64,000 bases of DNA from Streptomyces sp. WZ-12 (GTDB taxonomy: Bacteria; Actinomycetota; Actinomycetes; Streptomycetales; Streptomycetaceae), in assembly GCF_028898845.1 (NCBI RefSeq), contig NZ_CP118574.1:7551001-7615000 (forward strand), written 5' to 3'. The number at the start of each line of letters is the position of its first letter. Position 1 is the stretch's first letter. A model generated the notes under the pieces. That model did not search any database. It was not told the origin of the DNA and worked only from the letters and a program-made list of their open reading frames with translations. This document shows, one piece after another, positions 50,201-59,181 of the stretch. The position numbers were made by a program, and so were the translations under genes.

Positions 50201-50787
50201 TTGTACTGGCCGGTCTTGAGGAACTTTGCGACGTCCTCGGGGGTGCCCTTGAGCGCGGTGGTGCCGGCGTCCTTGACGCCGGCACCACCGAAGTTGATGA
50301 CCGTCGAGGCCTCGACCCGTTGGTCCTGCGCCAGTGGCGCCTTCCAGCCGTCCTTCAAGAACGCGTGCAGATCGTCCCGGCTGCCCTTGAGTGCCTTCTG
50401 CGCGGCATCGCGCACGGCGGGGCCGCCCGCGTTGAAGATGCGGCTGGCATCGACGCGGTCGTCGATGTTCTGGATGTTGTCCTTGGCGGCGAGGAACTTC
50501 GTGATGTCCTCGTCGCTGCCCCGCAGGGCCTGCTCGGCCGCCTCCTTGATCCCCGTACCGCCGGACCGCCACAGGTCGACCGCCTGTCCGCGCTCCGACA
50601 GTGCATCCGGGTCGTCATCCGCATCGGTCGCGGCAGCGGGAGTGGTGCCCAACAGCCCAGTCAGCAGCGTGGCAGGAAGCAGCAGGGAACATGCGCCGCG
50701 CAGCCACAACCCTCGCCTGCCGTCTGTGCCTGTCTGTCTCGGTCCGGGCTGCTGTGGCGCTCTCGCAGAGCGCAGTCCCCGTTTCAC
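47239..50787 (-). CDS. Secreted ALF-repeat coiled-coil polymorphic toxin
   Basis: A 1182-residue exported protein. Signal peptide at residues 1-52 (GACSLLLPATLLTGLLG...AAA). Four ALF repeats follow at about 55-260, each of the form GGxxVKxAAxxALKGTxxDxxxFL, then an Ala-rich coiled coil (265-640), four more ALF repeats (650-840) and a second coil (845-985). A Cys-containing linker (PPCAYDPEHIDLKQWEPDP) and a hydrophobic pretoxin segment (GGCVGAGAAMAMTIVPGVGE, about 1040-1080) lead to a tail of about 100 residues ending VSYLRGRNGGRVFFRNT and KVISRLKEIYGK. The tail may have a RelE/BECR-like RNase fold, a guess from its size and basic end. GTG 50787 follows GGAGGG at 11 bases. Confidence 0.85.
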   Translation of the reverse strand: MKRGLRSARAPQQPGPRQTGTDGRRGLWLRGACSLLLPATLLTGLLGTTPAAATDADDDPDALSERGQAVDLWRSGGTGIKEAAEQALRGSDEDITKFLAAKDNIQNIDDRVDASRIFNAGGPAVRDAAQKALKGSRDDLHAFLKDGWKAPLAQDQRVEASTVINFGGAGVKDAGTTALKGTPEDVAKFLKTGQYKAQETDDRVLVSQLINDGGPNVKAAGQLALKGTPADITEFIEVGQFVARNRDQEHATIAQLNEQAKKSGQQAEQATRKAEEASAKANAAAKLAKEAAQTAAKETEAAKDNSQTAAVKAKQAAEAARAAAEAAQTAIGSANAAQRAARVAALAAAQTASAANVAAEAATKAYDAAIAAGQDASQAGAARDAAKNARSAAAMVRTSILATEQAGKASLAARKAVLGAKDAVGDAKDAADAADEANRAANAAGVHSDEAQAAAAEARRHANEADRAANAAAVLAQKSADAAFEARNAANSAADHADKAATAAEEAAKHAGEATAAAAEATKQAAAAKEAADTATAAVATAKKVFTIARESEAEDLTTRTNAAIEAARSQKAQADQFTSKAAAAVVDDRGLDDTAATLAAETAKPGADLKVLATKGRDLAMRAMKSRGPWEEEAAAHALSGTDQDVLDYLRTGWNKAMQDEIRNQVFQLSTQSPFQSVRTAAQDALKGTDQQIRDFYTTGQFTAGRIDYRVRVSQIYNDGGPGVKEAATAALKSTDPKALANFITIGQYKARNTDERVLASSLVNDGDPEVKAAATIALAGPADKLHTFIQVGQYMADRKDQLANTHIAQVQRLINEADGVAAEAQKNRWLAAQAAADANKAAQEARNAAAQAQENAAKAQGYASDADKSATKAEKSAAQAAKSATTARNAADRADQAANDAAESAAQAEFSANYARSSAISAQESADEAQASALAAGKSATEAKTLASQAWQEVLTKREAEEAEARRQAEEWRKKQQEQKQKKPCYIPINRDSLPPCAYDPEHIDLKQWEPDPRLVAFVWAATGLDDLKACIKDPTVGGCVGAGAAMAMTIVPGVGELKAAEGIGEGVAAVAKASRIGKLEAVTSVIHNDSYLVKAAEAAGKNQRIQKEMDDLVAQFLGGNANPGLGNKSLAGTDVSYLRGRNGGRVFFRNTSDGMQIVAKADKSNEPKVISRLKEIYGK

Positions 50788-51058
50788 GTCGTGCGTTTCC
50801 CTCCTGGTCGGACGCCGTCAGCTGCGGCGTCGCCGTTGAACCCCAGCCGCCCACCGACATGTCCTTTTGGGTGCAATGAAGGTGAAATCTGAGTGACGAG
50901 ATCCAAGGGTGCACGGGTGCCTTCACGGTGCCCGGATGCCGCAACAGCCCAAGTTATTAAGGGTGCTTGGGGGCGTATTGGGCGTCATCTTACATGTGCT
51001 TTACTTACCGCACTACGGGGTGTTTGTTACCCCAACTGGCTCTCGTTGGAAGGTAATC
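50788..51058. other. Divergent control region, toxin versus secreted cluster
   Basis: A 271-base gap separates the starts of the toxin (minus) and the small secreted protein (plus). The part at 50950-51050 is A+T-rich and should hold the plus-strand promoter. No operator palindrome was recognised. Confidence 0.45.
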
Positions 51059-51562
51059 GTGGCGAAAAATCGCACCCGAAAGACTGTCTTTGCTGGGGCT
51101 ATCGCATCGATAGCGGCATGTGTCGGAATTGCTGGGTTGGCGGTGGCCCAGGCCGCCCCCCGGCCCGCCCCCGCGGCGCCCGCGGCCGAGATGCCGTCGG
51201 CCGTCGAGGACTTCGCCTACCCGGGGGCCGCGAAGATCCTCCAGGACCAGAAGATCACCCTCAAGCGCGGCGATGGCCACATCATGCTGGCCGACTGCAA
51301 GACCAACCAGGACATCATGGTCGAATCCCGCACCGGCCAGGAACAGTTCTGCTTCTCGGTCATCGGCAAGCAGGGCTACCTCACCCTGGAACTGCCCGAC
51401 TCCTTCGGGATCTGGCCCAACGCCCACCCCGTCCAGGCCAAGATCACCGCCGACGGCAAGGAAACCGTCATCGACGCCCCCCAGGGGGCCTACAAGCCTC
51501 TTGGTGAATCCGGCAACGGTAAGAAGCGCTCCTTCCTGGTCGAGCTCCGCGTCACCGGCTGA
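51059..51562 (+). CDS. Small secreted protein of unknown function
   Basis: A 167-residue exported protein: basic N-terminus (VAKNRTRKT), hydrophobic stretch FAGAIASIAACVGIAGLAVA and a cleavage-type AQAAP, then a mature part starting VEDFAYPGAAKILQDQKITLKRG. Two Cys (ADCKTNQ and QFCFSV) could form a disulfide. I recall similar small secreted streptomycete proteins with VEDFAYPGA and RGDGHI but no function. It reads GTG 51059 after GGAAGG. First gene of the secreted cluster and divergent from the toxin. Confidence 0.78.
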   Translation: MAKNRTRKTVFAGAIASIAACVGIAGLAVAQAAPRPAPAAPAAEMPSAVEDFAYPGAAKILQDQKITLKRGDGHIMLADCKTNQDIMVESRTGQEQFCFSVIGKQGYLTLELPDSFGIWPNAHPVQAKITADGKETVIDAPQGAYKPLGESGNGKKRSFLVELRVTG

Positions 51563-51811
51563 CCCAGCCCAGCCTGGACGACCTCCGAGCCGACCCGGGC
51601 CCTGGCCTGATCAGGCCCCGCCTCCGCGTCGGACAACCGTGCCGGGAACATCGCGCTTCACTCTGCGCCCACCGGCACACCGCAGTCCCCGCCGCCATGT
51701 GACCGGCATGGGCGGCGTCAGCGGCAGCAGCATCCTGCTCCGTCACACCGCACGCTGCACGGCAACTGTCCGTGCGGCCTGCCCCTACTGTCGAAACCCC
51801 CTAGGACCATC

Positions 51812-53443
51812 ATGTCTGGAAAGCGTTCACGCGCGGCGTGGACCACTGGCCTGCTCACCGCCACTGTGCTGGCGGCCGGCATCACCGCCGCCACACCTGC
51901 GGGTGCACTGGCTGGCGGGGAAGCCAAGGCGGACGCATACGCCTTCGCGGCGAAGCTCACCATCGGTGAGGGCGATTCTGCGCGTGCCTGCACCGGTGCC
52001 CTCGTGGACAGGCAGTGGGTGCTCACCGCCTCCAGTTGCTTCGCGGAGAATCCCAGCGAGGGCTTCAGGATTGCTGCTGGCGCACCGAAGTGGAAGACCA
52101 CGGCCACCATTGGCCGGACCGACCTTACCCAGGCGACTGGCAGTGTGACGGACGTCGTTGAGCTGGTCCCGCATGACAACCGTGACCTGGTGATGGCAAA
52201 GCTCGCCAAGCCAGTCACCGGAGTTACCCCCGTACCCGTGGCCAGCGATGCGCCCAAGCAGGGCGAAGAACTGAAGGTCGCAGGCTTCGGTCGTACCAAG
52301 ACGCAATGGGTTCCCGACCAGTTGCACGCCACCTCGTTCACGGTGGACTCGACGCAGGACGTCTCGATGTCCATCAGTCCCAAGTCCCCAGCAGACGGAG
52401 CGATCTGCAAGGGCGACACCGGTGGTCCGGCGCTACGGGAGAACGCCGGACGGATGGAGCTGGTCGGTGTCAACAGCACCTCTTGGCAGGGTGGTTGCCT
52501 GGGCACAGATGCGTCCGAGACCCGTAACAGTGCGCTCGATACCCGCGTGGATGACCTCGGTACCTGGGTGCAGAAGGTCAGTTACCGCGATGTCTTCCCC
52601 AAGGCGCCTTGGGGGAAGGCCACTGACATCGTCTCGGGCTACTTCACCGGTGGTTCGGCTGGTGGCACTCGGCACATGGACATGATCGTGCGCTGGGCGG
52701 ACTCCGAGGTCACGTTGTACCAGGGCTCGGACGACAAGGATGCCCGTCATCCGTTCGTCGCTGAGTACCAGTTGGCGAAGCCGTTGAAGGAAGACCCGAA
52801 GAACATCTGGCAGTACGCCAAGAACATCACGGGCGCGAGCTTCGGCGATGGTTCTGATGGGATCGTGGTGCGTTGGGGCGATGGCGAGCTGACGCAGTAC
52901 ACGCACGTGGACAAGGATGGCTTCCACGGCGAGAAGACGCTCGCCGCAGGGGACCACACAGGGCCGTGGGCTGCGGACCACGTCAAGCAGATGACCGCGG
53001 GCCGGTACACCGGCAATGCGCAGCGCGATGACCTCTTGGTTGTCTGGGATGACGGCCGGGTCACTTTGCACCCCGACCTGAACGCCAACGGCGTGACGGA
53101 GAAGGCCAAGAAGACGCTGGTTCAGAAGAACACGACCTGGCCGTCCGCGACGCAGATTGCCTCGGGTGAGTTCACCGGGAAGAAGACCGCCGATCTGCTG
53201 GTGCGCTGGGTCGATGGCGAGACGACCATCTATCCGGGTGTCGACGCAGCAGGTCTCCATGGTGAGATCCAGATCAAGCCGAGGAAGTCCTACATGACCA
53301 ACGCGACCGTCATGGGTGTCGGTGCCTTCGTTGCCAACGACGTGCCCAACGATGTCCTGGTCCGATGGGCGGATGGGAAGTTCACCATGTTCCCGGCCGT
53401 CGACGCCGCTGGTCTCCACGACGAGATCAAGCTCTGGGGCTAA
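51812..53443 (+). CDS. Secreted S1-family pseudoprotease with five C-terminal repeats
   Basis: A 543-residue exported protein: signal peptide 1-35, a trypsin-like domain (about 40-260) and five repeats of about 47 residues (265-543) of the type DLLVRWVDGETTIYPG. The triad is degenerate: LTASSCF has Ser75 where His is required, Asp125 is kept (NRDLVMAKL), and CKGDTGGPAL has Thr203 in place of Ser. It should therefore not cut peptides. I recall the same substitutions in other streptomycete members, so this is a maintained noncatalytic form. The repeats suggest a five-bladed propeller of the tachylectin kind, probably sugar-binding. The intact protease at 55557 shares the repeats. Confidence 0.85.
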   Translation: MSGKRSRAAWTTGLLTATVLAAGITAATPAGALAGGEAKADAYAFAAKLTIGEGDSARACTGALVDRQWVLTASSCFAENPSEGFRIAAGAPKWKTTATIGRTDLTQATGSVTDVVELVPHDNRDLVMAKLAKPVTGVTPVPVASDAPKQGEELKVAGFGRTKTQWVPDQLHATSFTVDSTQDVSMSISPKSPADGAICKGDTGGPALRENAGRMELVGVNSTSWQGGCLGTDASETRNSALDTRVDDLGTWVQKVSYRDVFPKAPWGKATDIVSGYFTGGSAGGTRHMDMIVRWADSEVTLYQGSDDKDARHPFVAEYQLAKPLKEDPKNIWQYAKNITGASFGDGSDGIVVRWGDGELTQYTHVDKDGFHGEKTLAAGDHTGPWAADHVKQMTAGRYTGNAQRDDLLVVWDDGRVTLHPDLNANGVTEKAKKTLVQKNTTWPSATQIASGEFTGKKTADLLVRWVDGETTIYPGVDAAGLHGEIQIKPRKSYMTNATVMGVGAFVANDVPNDVLVRWADGKFTMFPAVDAAGLHDEIKLWG

Positions 53444-53608
53444 AACGGCAGTTGAGTTGAAGGGTCCGGCTGGCCAGCGTGGTCGGTCGGACCCTTCGGA
53501 ACTGGCGGTGCAGGACGCCGGCCGCGTTGCTGCTGTCTCTTGCCTCGATTTCTGCGCCTCCCCTTGTCCTCATCTTGTATCTGCTTGACACCGAGGATCT
53601 ACTCACTC

Positions 53609-55423
53609 GTGAAGCTGTCGCCTTCTTCCTCGTCTGCCCTCTCCGTGTTGCTGGCGCGCCGTGTGCGTCAGGGCCTGTGTGTCTGCGTGCTCGCAGTCGG
53701 CCTCACTGCTGGCTCTGCTCTGAGCCCGCTGCCAGTTGCCGGGCCACCCAGCGCCGACGCTCGCGGCGCCGCTCCTGATGGGGATGCTCCGCAGGCGCAG
53801 CCCCGTGGCGTCCCCGACCTCAAGCTGCCCAGCCTTCCGCGGCAGGGCCGAGACCGAGGCGCAAGAGAGTCGCAACGCGCTACTGGGGCCGATGAGGGTA
53901 CGCGAATACCCGCGACCGCTCTGGACGCCTACAAGAAGGCCGAGCGGACGCTGAGCAGCGCCCGGCCGTCCTGTCACCTGCCCTGGCAACTGGTCGCGGG
54001 CATCGGCCGTGTCGAGTCCGTGCACGCCTCCGGTTATGGCCTGCGTGCCGACGGGTCCACTGCGAAGCCGATCCGTGGTCCGCGCTTGGACGGCGAGCAG
54101 TTCGCCCTCATCCGTGACACGGACCGGGGCCGTTGGGATGGTGACGCCGAGTTCGACCGTGCCATCGGCCCCATGCAGTTCATCCCCTCCACCTGGGCCA
54201 CCATGGGGGCCGATGGGAACGGCGACGGCGTCAGCGATCCCAACAACATCTACGATGCCGCCCTCGCCACCGGCCACTATCTCTGCGCCGGCGGCCGTGA
54301 CCTGAACCGCCCGGCCGACTTGGACAAGGCCGTCCTCAGCTACAACAACTCCCGTGAGTACGTCAACGCCGTACGGGACTGGATGCGCACCTACCAAGGG
54401 GGGGAGGTCGGCGCGACGCCGGACGATGCGCCCGCCGTTCCGCATCATCCCGACCCCGCAGACGACCGAGCGTCTGTCGCCACGCCACAGCCCCGGCCTG
54501 TCAGGGCCGGATCCGCCGCCACTCCCCAGGCCAAGCAGGATCGGGGGGCGGTGGGTTCATCAACGAGTCGTTCCGGCAAGACCGTTGAGCCGTCCACGCC
54601 GTCCCGCCCCAGCGACAGGCCGGTCGAGAAGCCTGCGGAGGTCTCAGGCAAGAACGAGGGCGCGGGCCACCGTCCAGTCACCGACCACCGCACCGTCGCT
54701 CGCCTGGAGCTCGTCGGGGGGAAGGGCCTGGGGGACTGGACGGCTGGCAAGGCAGTCGGGCGGCGTGCGCAGGTGCGCGTCCTGGACGCCCACGGGCACG
54801 GTGTGTCCGGGGCCCGGGTGACCTTCCGCATCACCGGATCCACCGGGACGTCCTTCGCCAGTCAGGCCACGACCGCCACCGTCGCCACCGACCGGCGCGG
54901 CATCGCTACCGCTCCCGCCCTCCTGGCCGGCAACCTGCCCGGGCCGCTCGGCGTCATCGCCACCGTTCCCGGGAAGCACGGCCCGGTCAGCGGCACCTTC
55001 GCGGCCACGGTCCAACCAGCGCCCGCGCCCGCGGTCGATCGACTGGAACTGCTCACCGCCGAGCCCCTGCGGGCTGACGCCAACAGTCGATTCCTCGAAC
55101 TCCCGCAGGTCCGAGCGACGGCCCACAACGAGCCCAGCTCTGGTGTACGCATTACCGCGACCCTGCTCAACGGCACCGGTAGCAAGGAAGAGGAAGAGGC
55201 CCAACAGGCCACCGTCGGCCCGTACTTCAAGGACGACCACGGCCATCCGATCCGTACCCTCGTCCTCCCTGGCACGGACTCCGAGGGACGCCTCGACCTC
55301 CCGCAGCTCTTCACCGACGCACACCCGGGCATCTACACCCTCCGCCTCACCACCCCCAAGGGTGTACGTCTGGGCGTGCCCCTCATCGTCGGTGAGTCGG
55401 CTCCCGATCGCCCTGTCTCCTAA
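53609..55423 (+). CDS. Secreted lytic transglycosylase with C-terminal Ig-like domains
   Basis: A 604-residue exported peptidoglycan-cleaving protein. Signal peptide 1-50; an SLT/MltB-type transglycosylase domain at about 100-275 with catalytic Glu136 in GIGRVESVHASG and the hallmark GPMQFIPSTWATMG plus LSYNNSREYV. A Pro/Ser/Thr-rich linker (285-385) leads to two Ig-like domains (390-490, 495-600), the second containing RADANSRFLELPQVRATAHN. A broken copy of that last domain lies at 41226-41610 beyond the toxin cassettes. It reads GTG 53609 after GAGGATC. Its activity could open the cell wall for toxin passage, which is inference. Confidence 0.87.
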   Translation: MKLSPSSSSALSVLLARRVRQGLCVCVLAVGLTAGSALSPLPVAGPPSADARGAAPDGDAPQAQPRGVPDLKLPSLPRQGRDRGARESQRATGADEGTRIPATALDAYKKAERTLSSARPSCHLPWQLVAGIGRVESVHASGYGLRADGSTAKPIRGPRLDGEQFALIRDTDRGRWDGDAEFDRAIGPMQFIPSTWATMGADGNGDGVSDPNNIYDAALATGHYLCAGGRDLNRPADLDKAVLSYNNSREYVNAVRDWMRTYQGGEVGATPDDAPAVPHHPDPADDRASVATPQPRPVRAGSAATPQAKQDRGAVGSSTSRSGKTVEPSTPSRPSDRPVEKPAEVSGKNEGAGHRPVTDHRTVARLELVGGKGLGDWTAGKAVGRRAQVRVLDAHGHGVSGARVTFRITGSTGTSFASQATTATVATDRRGIATAPALLAGNLPGPLGVIATVPGKHGPVSGTFAATVQPAPAPAVDRLELLTAEPLRADANSRFLELPQVRATAHNEPSSGVRITATLLNGTGSKEEEEAQQATVGPYFKDDHGHPIRTLVLPGTDSEGRLDLPQLFTDAHPGIYTLRLTTPKGVRLGVPLIVGESAPDRPVS

Positions 55424-55556
55424 GCCCGCCCCGTGCCGTGTGATCGCCGCGCCGTTCGGCGGCATGCGCACAGACACCGGCACGGGGCCGCGACGGACCG
55501 AGTCCCTTCCTGTTCGCGTAGACCATTCCCGCATTCCTGCCCTCAACGGAAGTTTC

Positions 55557-57425
55557 ATGAGACGAATACCTTGGGCACGCACCGCCACCTTGGGCTTGTG
55601 CACTGCCCTCGCCTTCACCGCACCCGCGTCGGCCGCGCTCGCCACGGGCAAGCCGCCCAAACCCGTCCAGCGCGCGACGTCGGAGGAGATCCGACAGGCC
55701 GAGCAGACCGAGCGTTACTGGACCTCGGAGCGCATCCGCTCCGCCGTACCGGCCGATGCCCCGGACGGTGCGCAGCGCCAACGTCTGGGGGATGGCCCAC
55801 AGAATGCGCCTACCCCGCCCGGCGGACGGCAGAAGCGTTCGCTCCTGGAGCCCAGTCACCCCATCGACGAGGGCATGGCCACGGTCGGGGTCTTTCTCAT
55901 CCGCAACGACAAGGACGAGGCGACCCCCAATCAGTTCTGCACGGCCTCCTCCGTGGCCTCGCCCACCAAGAGCCTGATCGTCACGGCGGCGCACTGCCTC
56001 AAGAACGCCTCCGACGGCAACATCGCCTTCGTTCCCGGCTACCGGGCCGGCAGTTCAGCGGCCGGCCAAGTGGGCGAGACCCCCTACGGGATCTTCCCGG
56101 TCAAGCCCGGCAAGATCTGGATCGATTCTCGCTACCAGGCATCGACGCCCGATGACGACGTCGACTTCGCGTTCCTGCGCGTCGGCCCCAACTCCCAGGG
56201 GCGGCTGCTGGAGGATGCCACCGGTCGCGGAAACACCCTCACCAAGGTGCCCGCCACCAACCTCGCCCGCCAGGACATCACGGTCGCCGGCTACCCCGGC
56301 GGGCAGCGGACGCCCTTGCGGTGCACCAACGACACCACCGCTTTCCAGGGCCGGTTCATGGAAATCAAGTGCGACGGCTTCCGCGCCGGCGTCAGCGGGG
56401 GACCGTTCCTGGAGAACTTCGACGGCATCCGGGGTGATCTCGTCGGCGTCATCGGCGGCTACAAGACCGGCGGCGCCTACGACCACACCTCCTACACCTC
56501 CCAATTCGACGACGACGTCTTCCGCCTCTACAACCAGGCCGTCAACGACGTCCCCACCGACACCAACGGCGCTGCTGGTATGGGGAGTTCCAGCACCTGG
56601 CAGCATGCCGGGGCCATGACCGCCGGCCGTTTCCACACCGCCTCCGTCCGCAACAAGACCAGCGATCTCATCGTGCGCTGGTCCGACGGCGAGGTCTCCC
56701 TCTACCCCGGCGATGGCAAGTACGGCTTCGGCAAGGACATCCAGCTCGCCAAGCACAAGACCTGGCAGCAGGCGAACTTCATGGCCGCGGGCGACTTCAC
56801 CGGCAGCGGGAGCCAAGACCTCTTCGTCTCCTTCACCAACGGCACGGTGAACCTCTACAAGGACGTCAACGAAACCAACAAACTGAAGAACAGGGTGGAG
56901 TTGCGCGGCCCCAACGGCACCTGGTCGCACGTCGTCGCGATGACCGCCGGCCGTTTCGGCGATGGCAACACCCGCAGCGACGACCTCGTCGTGGCATGGT
57001 CCGACGGTGAGGTGACGCTCTACCCCAACATCGATGGTGAGGGCGTGCACGGCGAGCGACAGCTGATGCCACCGCCCAACCGCACCTGGCCCTACGCCCG
57101 TGACCTCGCCGCAGGCGACTTCGATGCGACGACGGGTGACCAGGACCTCTTCGTCCGTTGGGTCGACGGCGAGGTCAGCGTCTACGAGGACATCGCCGGC
57201 AACGGGATCGGGCCGAAGCGGAAGGAACACCAGCTCCAGCCCGGCCAGTCACCGTGGCGCAACGCCACCCTCGCCACCCTCGGATCCTTCGGCGGGCCCG
57301 ACCGTCAGGACGACGTCGTCGCCCTGTGGACCGGAGGCGGGCTGACCCTGCACCCCGACACCACCACAACCTCCGTAGCCCCCGGACGCACCCTCGTGCC
57401 TGTGCTGGGCAGCACGCTCCGCTGA
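55557..57425 (+). CDS. Secreted S1-family serine protease with five C-terminal repeats
   Basis: A 622-residue exported protein. Signal peptide 1-29, a propeptide-like region (30-100), a trypsin-like domain (105-340) and five repeats (350-620) such as SDLIVRWSDGEVSLYPG and DDLVVAWSDGEVTLYPN. The triad is intact: His146 in LIVTAAHCLKN, Asp203 in DDDVDFAFLRV and Ser280 in RAGVSGGPF. The repeats match those of the pseudoprotease at 51812 in number and sequence, so the two are paralogues, one active and one not. ATG 55557 follows AACGGAAG. Possible substrates include the surface toxin itself; that is speculation. Confidence 0.87.
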   Translation: MRRIPWARTATLGLCTALAFTAPASAALATGKPPKPVQRATSEEIRQAEQTERYWTSERIRSAVPADAPDGAQRQRLGDGPQNAPTPPGGRQKRSLLEPSHPIDEGMATVGVFLIRNDKDEATPNQFCTASSVASPTKSLIVTAAHCLKNASDGNIAFVPGYRAGSSAAGQVGETPYGIFPVKPGKIWIDSRYQASTPDDDVDFAFLRVGPNSQGRLLEDATGRGNTLTKVPATNLARQDITVAGYPGGQRTPLRCTNDTTAFQGRFMEIKCDGFRAGVSGGPFLENFDGIRGDLVGVIGGYKTGGAYDHTSYTSQFDDDVFRLYNQAVNDVPTDTNGAAGMGSSSTWQHAGAMTAGRFHTASVRNKTSDLIVRWSDGEVSLYPGDGKYGFGKDIQLAKHKTWQQANFMAAGDFTGSGSQDLFVSFTNGTVNLYKDVNETNKLKNRVELRGPNGTWSHVVAMTAGRFGDGNTRSDDLVVAWSDGEVTLYPNIDGEGVHGERQLMPPPNRTWPYARDLAAGDFDATTGDQDLFVRWVDGEVSVYEDIAGNGIGPKRKEHQLQPGQSPWRNATLATLGSFGGPDRQDDVVALWTGGGLTLHPDTTTTSVAPGRTLVPVLGSTLR

Positions 57426-57628
57426 ACTCCTCGCCGGGCCCGGTCAATGCCGGGCCCGGCACACCGACTTGCGCTGCTGATCCCGGCGCAGGCAACGCGC
57501 GGCTCCGCAGGACCGGCCGTTCACCGCCCACGAAGCGAGAACGCCACAACGTGTTCACAGGCCCCATCCGGCCTGTGCGTTTCTTCGGACACAGAGCGCC
57601 CCTGACCAGGGCGCCAGGGGGATACACG

Positions 57629-58798
57629 ATGGCCAAACGCCACTCGGCAAACAGACTTGCCGTACTCGACGGACTGCGGCTGCTCGCCGCACTGATGGTG
57701 GTCTTCTACCACTACGTCGCCCTGGCCCGACCATGGGGCCACAGTACGAACACGATCTTCCCGACCGCACACAAGCTGGCCCAGTACGGCTGGCTCGGAG
57801 TGGAGGTCTTCTTCCTGATCAGCGGCTTCGTCATCTGCATGAGCGCCTGGGGCCGCACGGTGGGTGAGTTCGCCGTCTCCCGCCTGACCCGTCTGTTCCC
57901 CGCCTACTGGGTCGGCATCCTGCTCACCGCCCTGGTGGTGAAGACGTGGCCGGAGGTCACCTCCCTGCGCGGCTGGGATTCGCTGATCACCAACCTGACC
58001 ATGCTCCAGGGCGGCAACAACACGCCCAACGTGGACCCGGTGTACTGGACGCTCTTCGTGGAGCTGAAGTTCTACCTGATCATGGTCGTGGTGATGTTGT
58101 TCGGCGTCACCTACCGCAACTGCCTGATCCTGTGCGGGATATGGACCGCGGCTGCCGCCCTCGCCCCCGTCCTGAGGACGCCCCTGCTGACCGCGTTCGC
58201 GATGCCGCAGTACGCGCCGTTCTTCATCGCCGGCATCGCCTTCTACCTGATGCGCCGCTTCAGGCCCAACGCGATCCTCTGGGCGATCGTGATCCTGCAA
58301 CTCCTCCTGGCCCAGCGCTACATCGGCTACCGCCTAGCCACCAACCTCGGCAAGGCCGCCGCGGATGCCCTGCCCAGCTGGCCCGCCCGCTTCCTCATCA
58401 TCGCGGCGTTCGCCGTCATCGGCGCCATCGCGCTCGGCGCCTGCGACCGCATCCAAGGGAAGTGGCTCACCACCGCCGGAGCCCTCACCTACCCCCTCTA
58501 CGTCATCCACCTCAACATCGGCATCACCCTCATCCACCACTACCGCAACCGCATCCCCGCCCCAGTCCTGGTAGCCGCGGTAACCGCACTCATGCTCCTG
58601 GCCGCCTGGCTCATCCACCGCCTCATCGAACGCCCCCTCGGGATGTGGCTCCGCACCACCATGCGCCGCGGTATCGACGACGTCCGCCGAAACGTCACCC
58701 CACGACGCCGACACGCACGACGCTCGACATCACCAACACCCGTCGCGTCCCACGGCGAGCGGACGCCGTCAGACACCCGCACATTCGAATCGGCGTAA
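57629..58798 (+). CDS. Acyltransferase family 3 membrane protein
   Basis: A 389-residue integral membrane acyltransferase (OafA/YrhL type), about ten spans. The N-terminus RLAVLDGLRLLAALMVVFYHYVALAR holds the family LDGLR motif and the catalytic His; GVEVFFLISGFVICMS and VSRLTRLFPAYWVG follow, with DPVYWTLFVELKFYLIMV later. Such enzymes O-acetylate surface polysaccharides or small metabolites. ATG 57629 follows AGGGGG; a GTG at 57551 is less likely. The C-terminal 50 residues are a polar Arg-rich cytoplasmic tail. It closes the run of plus-strand secreted and membrane genes. Confidence 0.87.
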   Translation: MAKRHSANRLAVLDGLRLLAALMVVFYHYVALARPWGHSTNTIFPTAHKLAQYGWLGVEVFFLISGFVICMSAWGRTVGEFAVSRLTRLFPAYWVGILLTALVVKTWPEVTSLRGWDSLITNLTMLQGGNNTPNVDPVYWTLFVELKFYLIMVVVMLFGVTYRNCLILCGIWTAAAALAPVLRTPLLTAFAMPQYAPFFIAGIAFYLMRRFRPNAILWAIVILQLLLAQRYIGYRLATNLGKAAADALPSWPARFLIIAAFAVIGAIALGACDRIQGKWLTTAGALTYPLYVIHLNIGITLIHHYRNRIPAPVLVAAVTALMLLAAWLIHRLIERPLGMWLRTTMRRGIDDVRRNVTPRRRHARRSTSPTPVASHGERTPSDTRTFESA

Positions 58799-59181
58799 CC
58801 GGCGTACCGGCTACAGCCCATGCCGTCGCCGCCCGCTGGGGCCCGCGTCAGCGGCAGGGAGGACCTTCGGGGACGTCGGGCGGGGAAGACCTCCGGGACA
58901 CCGGCCGGAGGGAGTGTCCTGGACGCGCCATCGGGAGGAAGCGCCCCGGACCGCGAGCGCCTCGGGGACGAGTGCGCGGGGGACGAAGTGCCCTGGGGCG
59001 GGGTCAGTGATTGCCGGCCGGCCGCTTCGCCGGGGCCGCCGCTCCCGCTCCTCCCACTGCCGCCGCCTCGCGGCGCAGTGCGCGCTGGGGGCCTCTGCGG
59101 TTTGCCGAATTCTGGCAATGTGAAGGCGCCGGGAGTTGACGATGCGCCGCCGTCCGGCGGTGCCGCGCCGGGGAGGCCCTG
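58799..59181. other. Intergenic, 383 bp
   Basis: GC-rich, between the acyltransferase gene and the transposase relic. Phrases such as GGGGACG and CGGGACAC recur loosely, but no gene, clean repeat or terminator was found. Confidence 0.45.
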
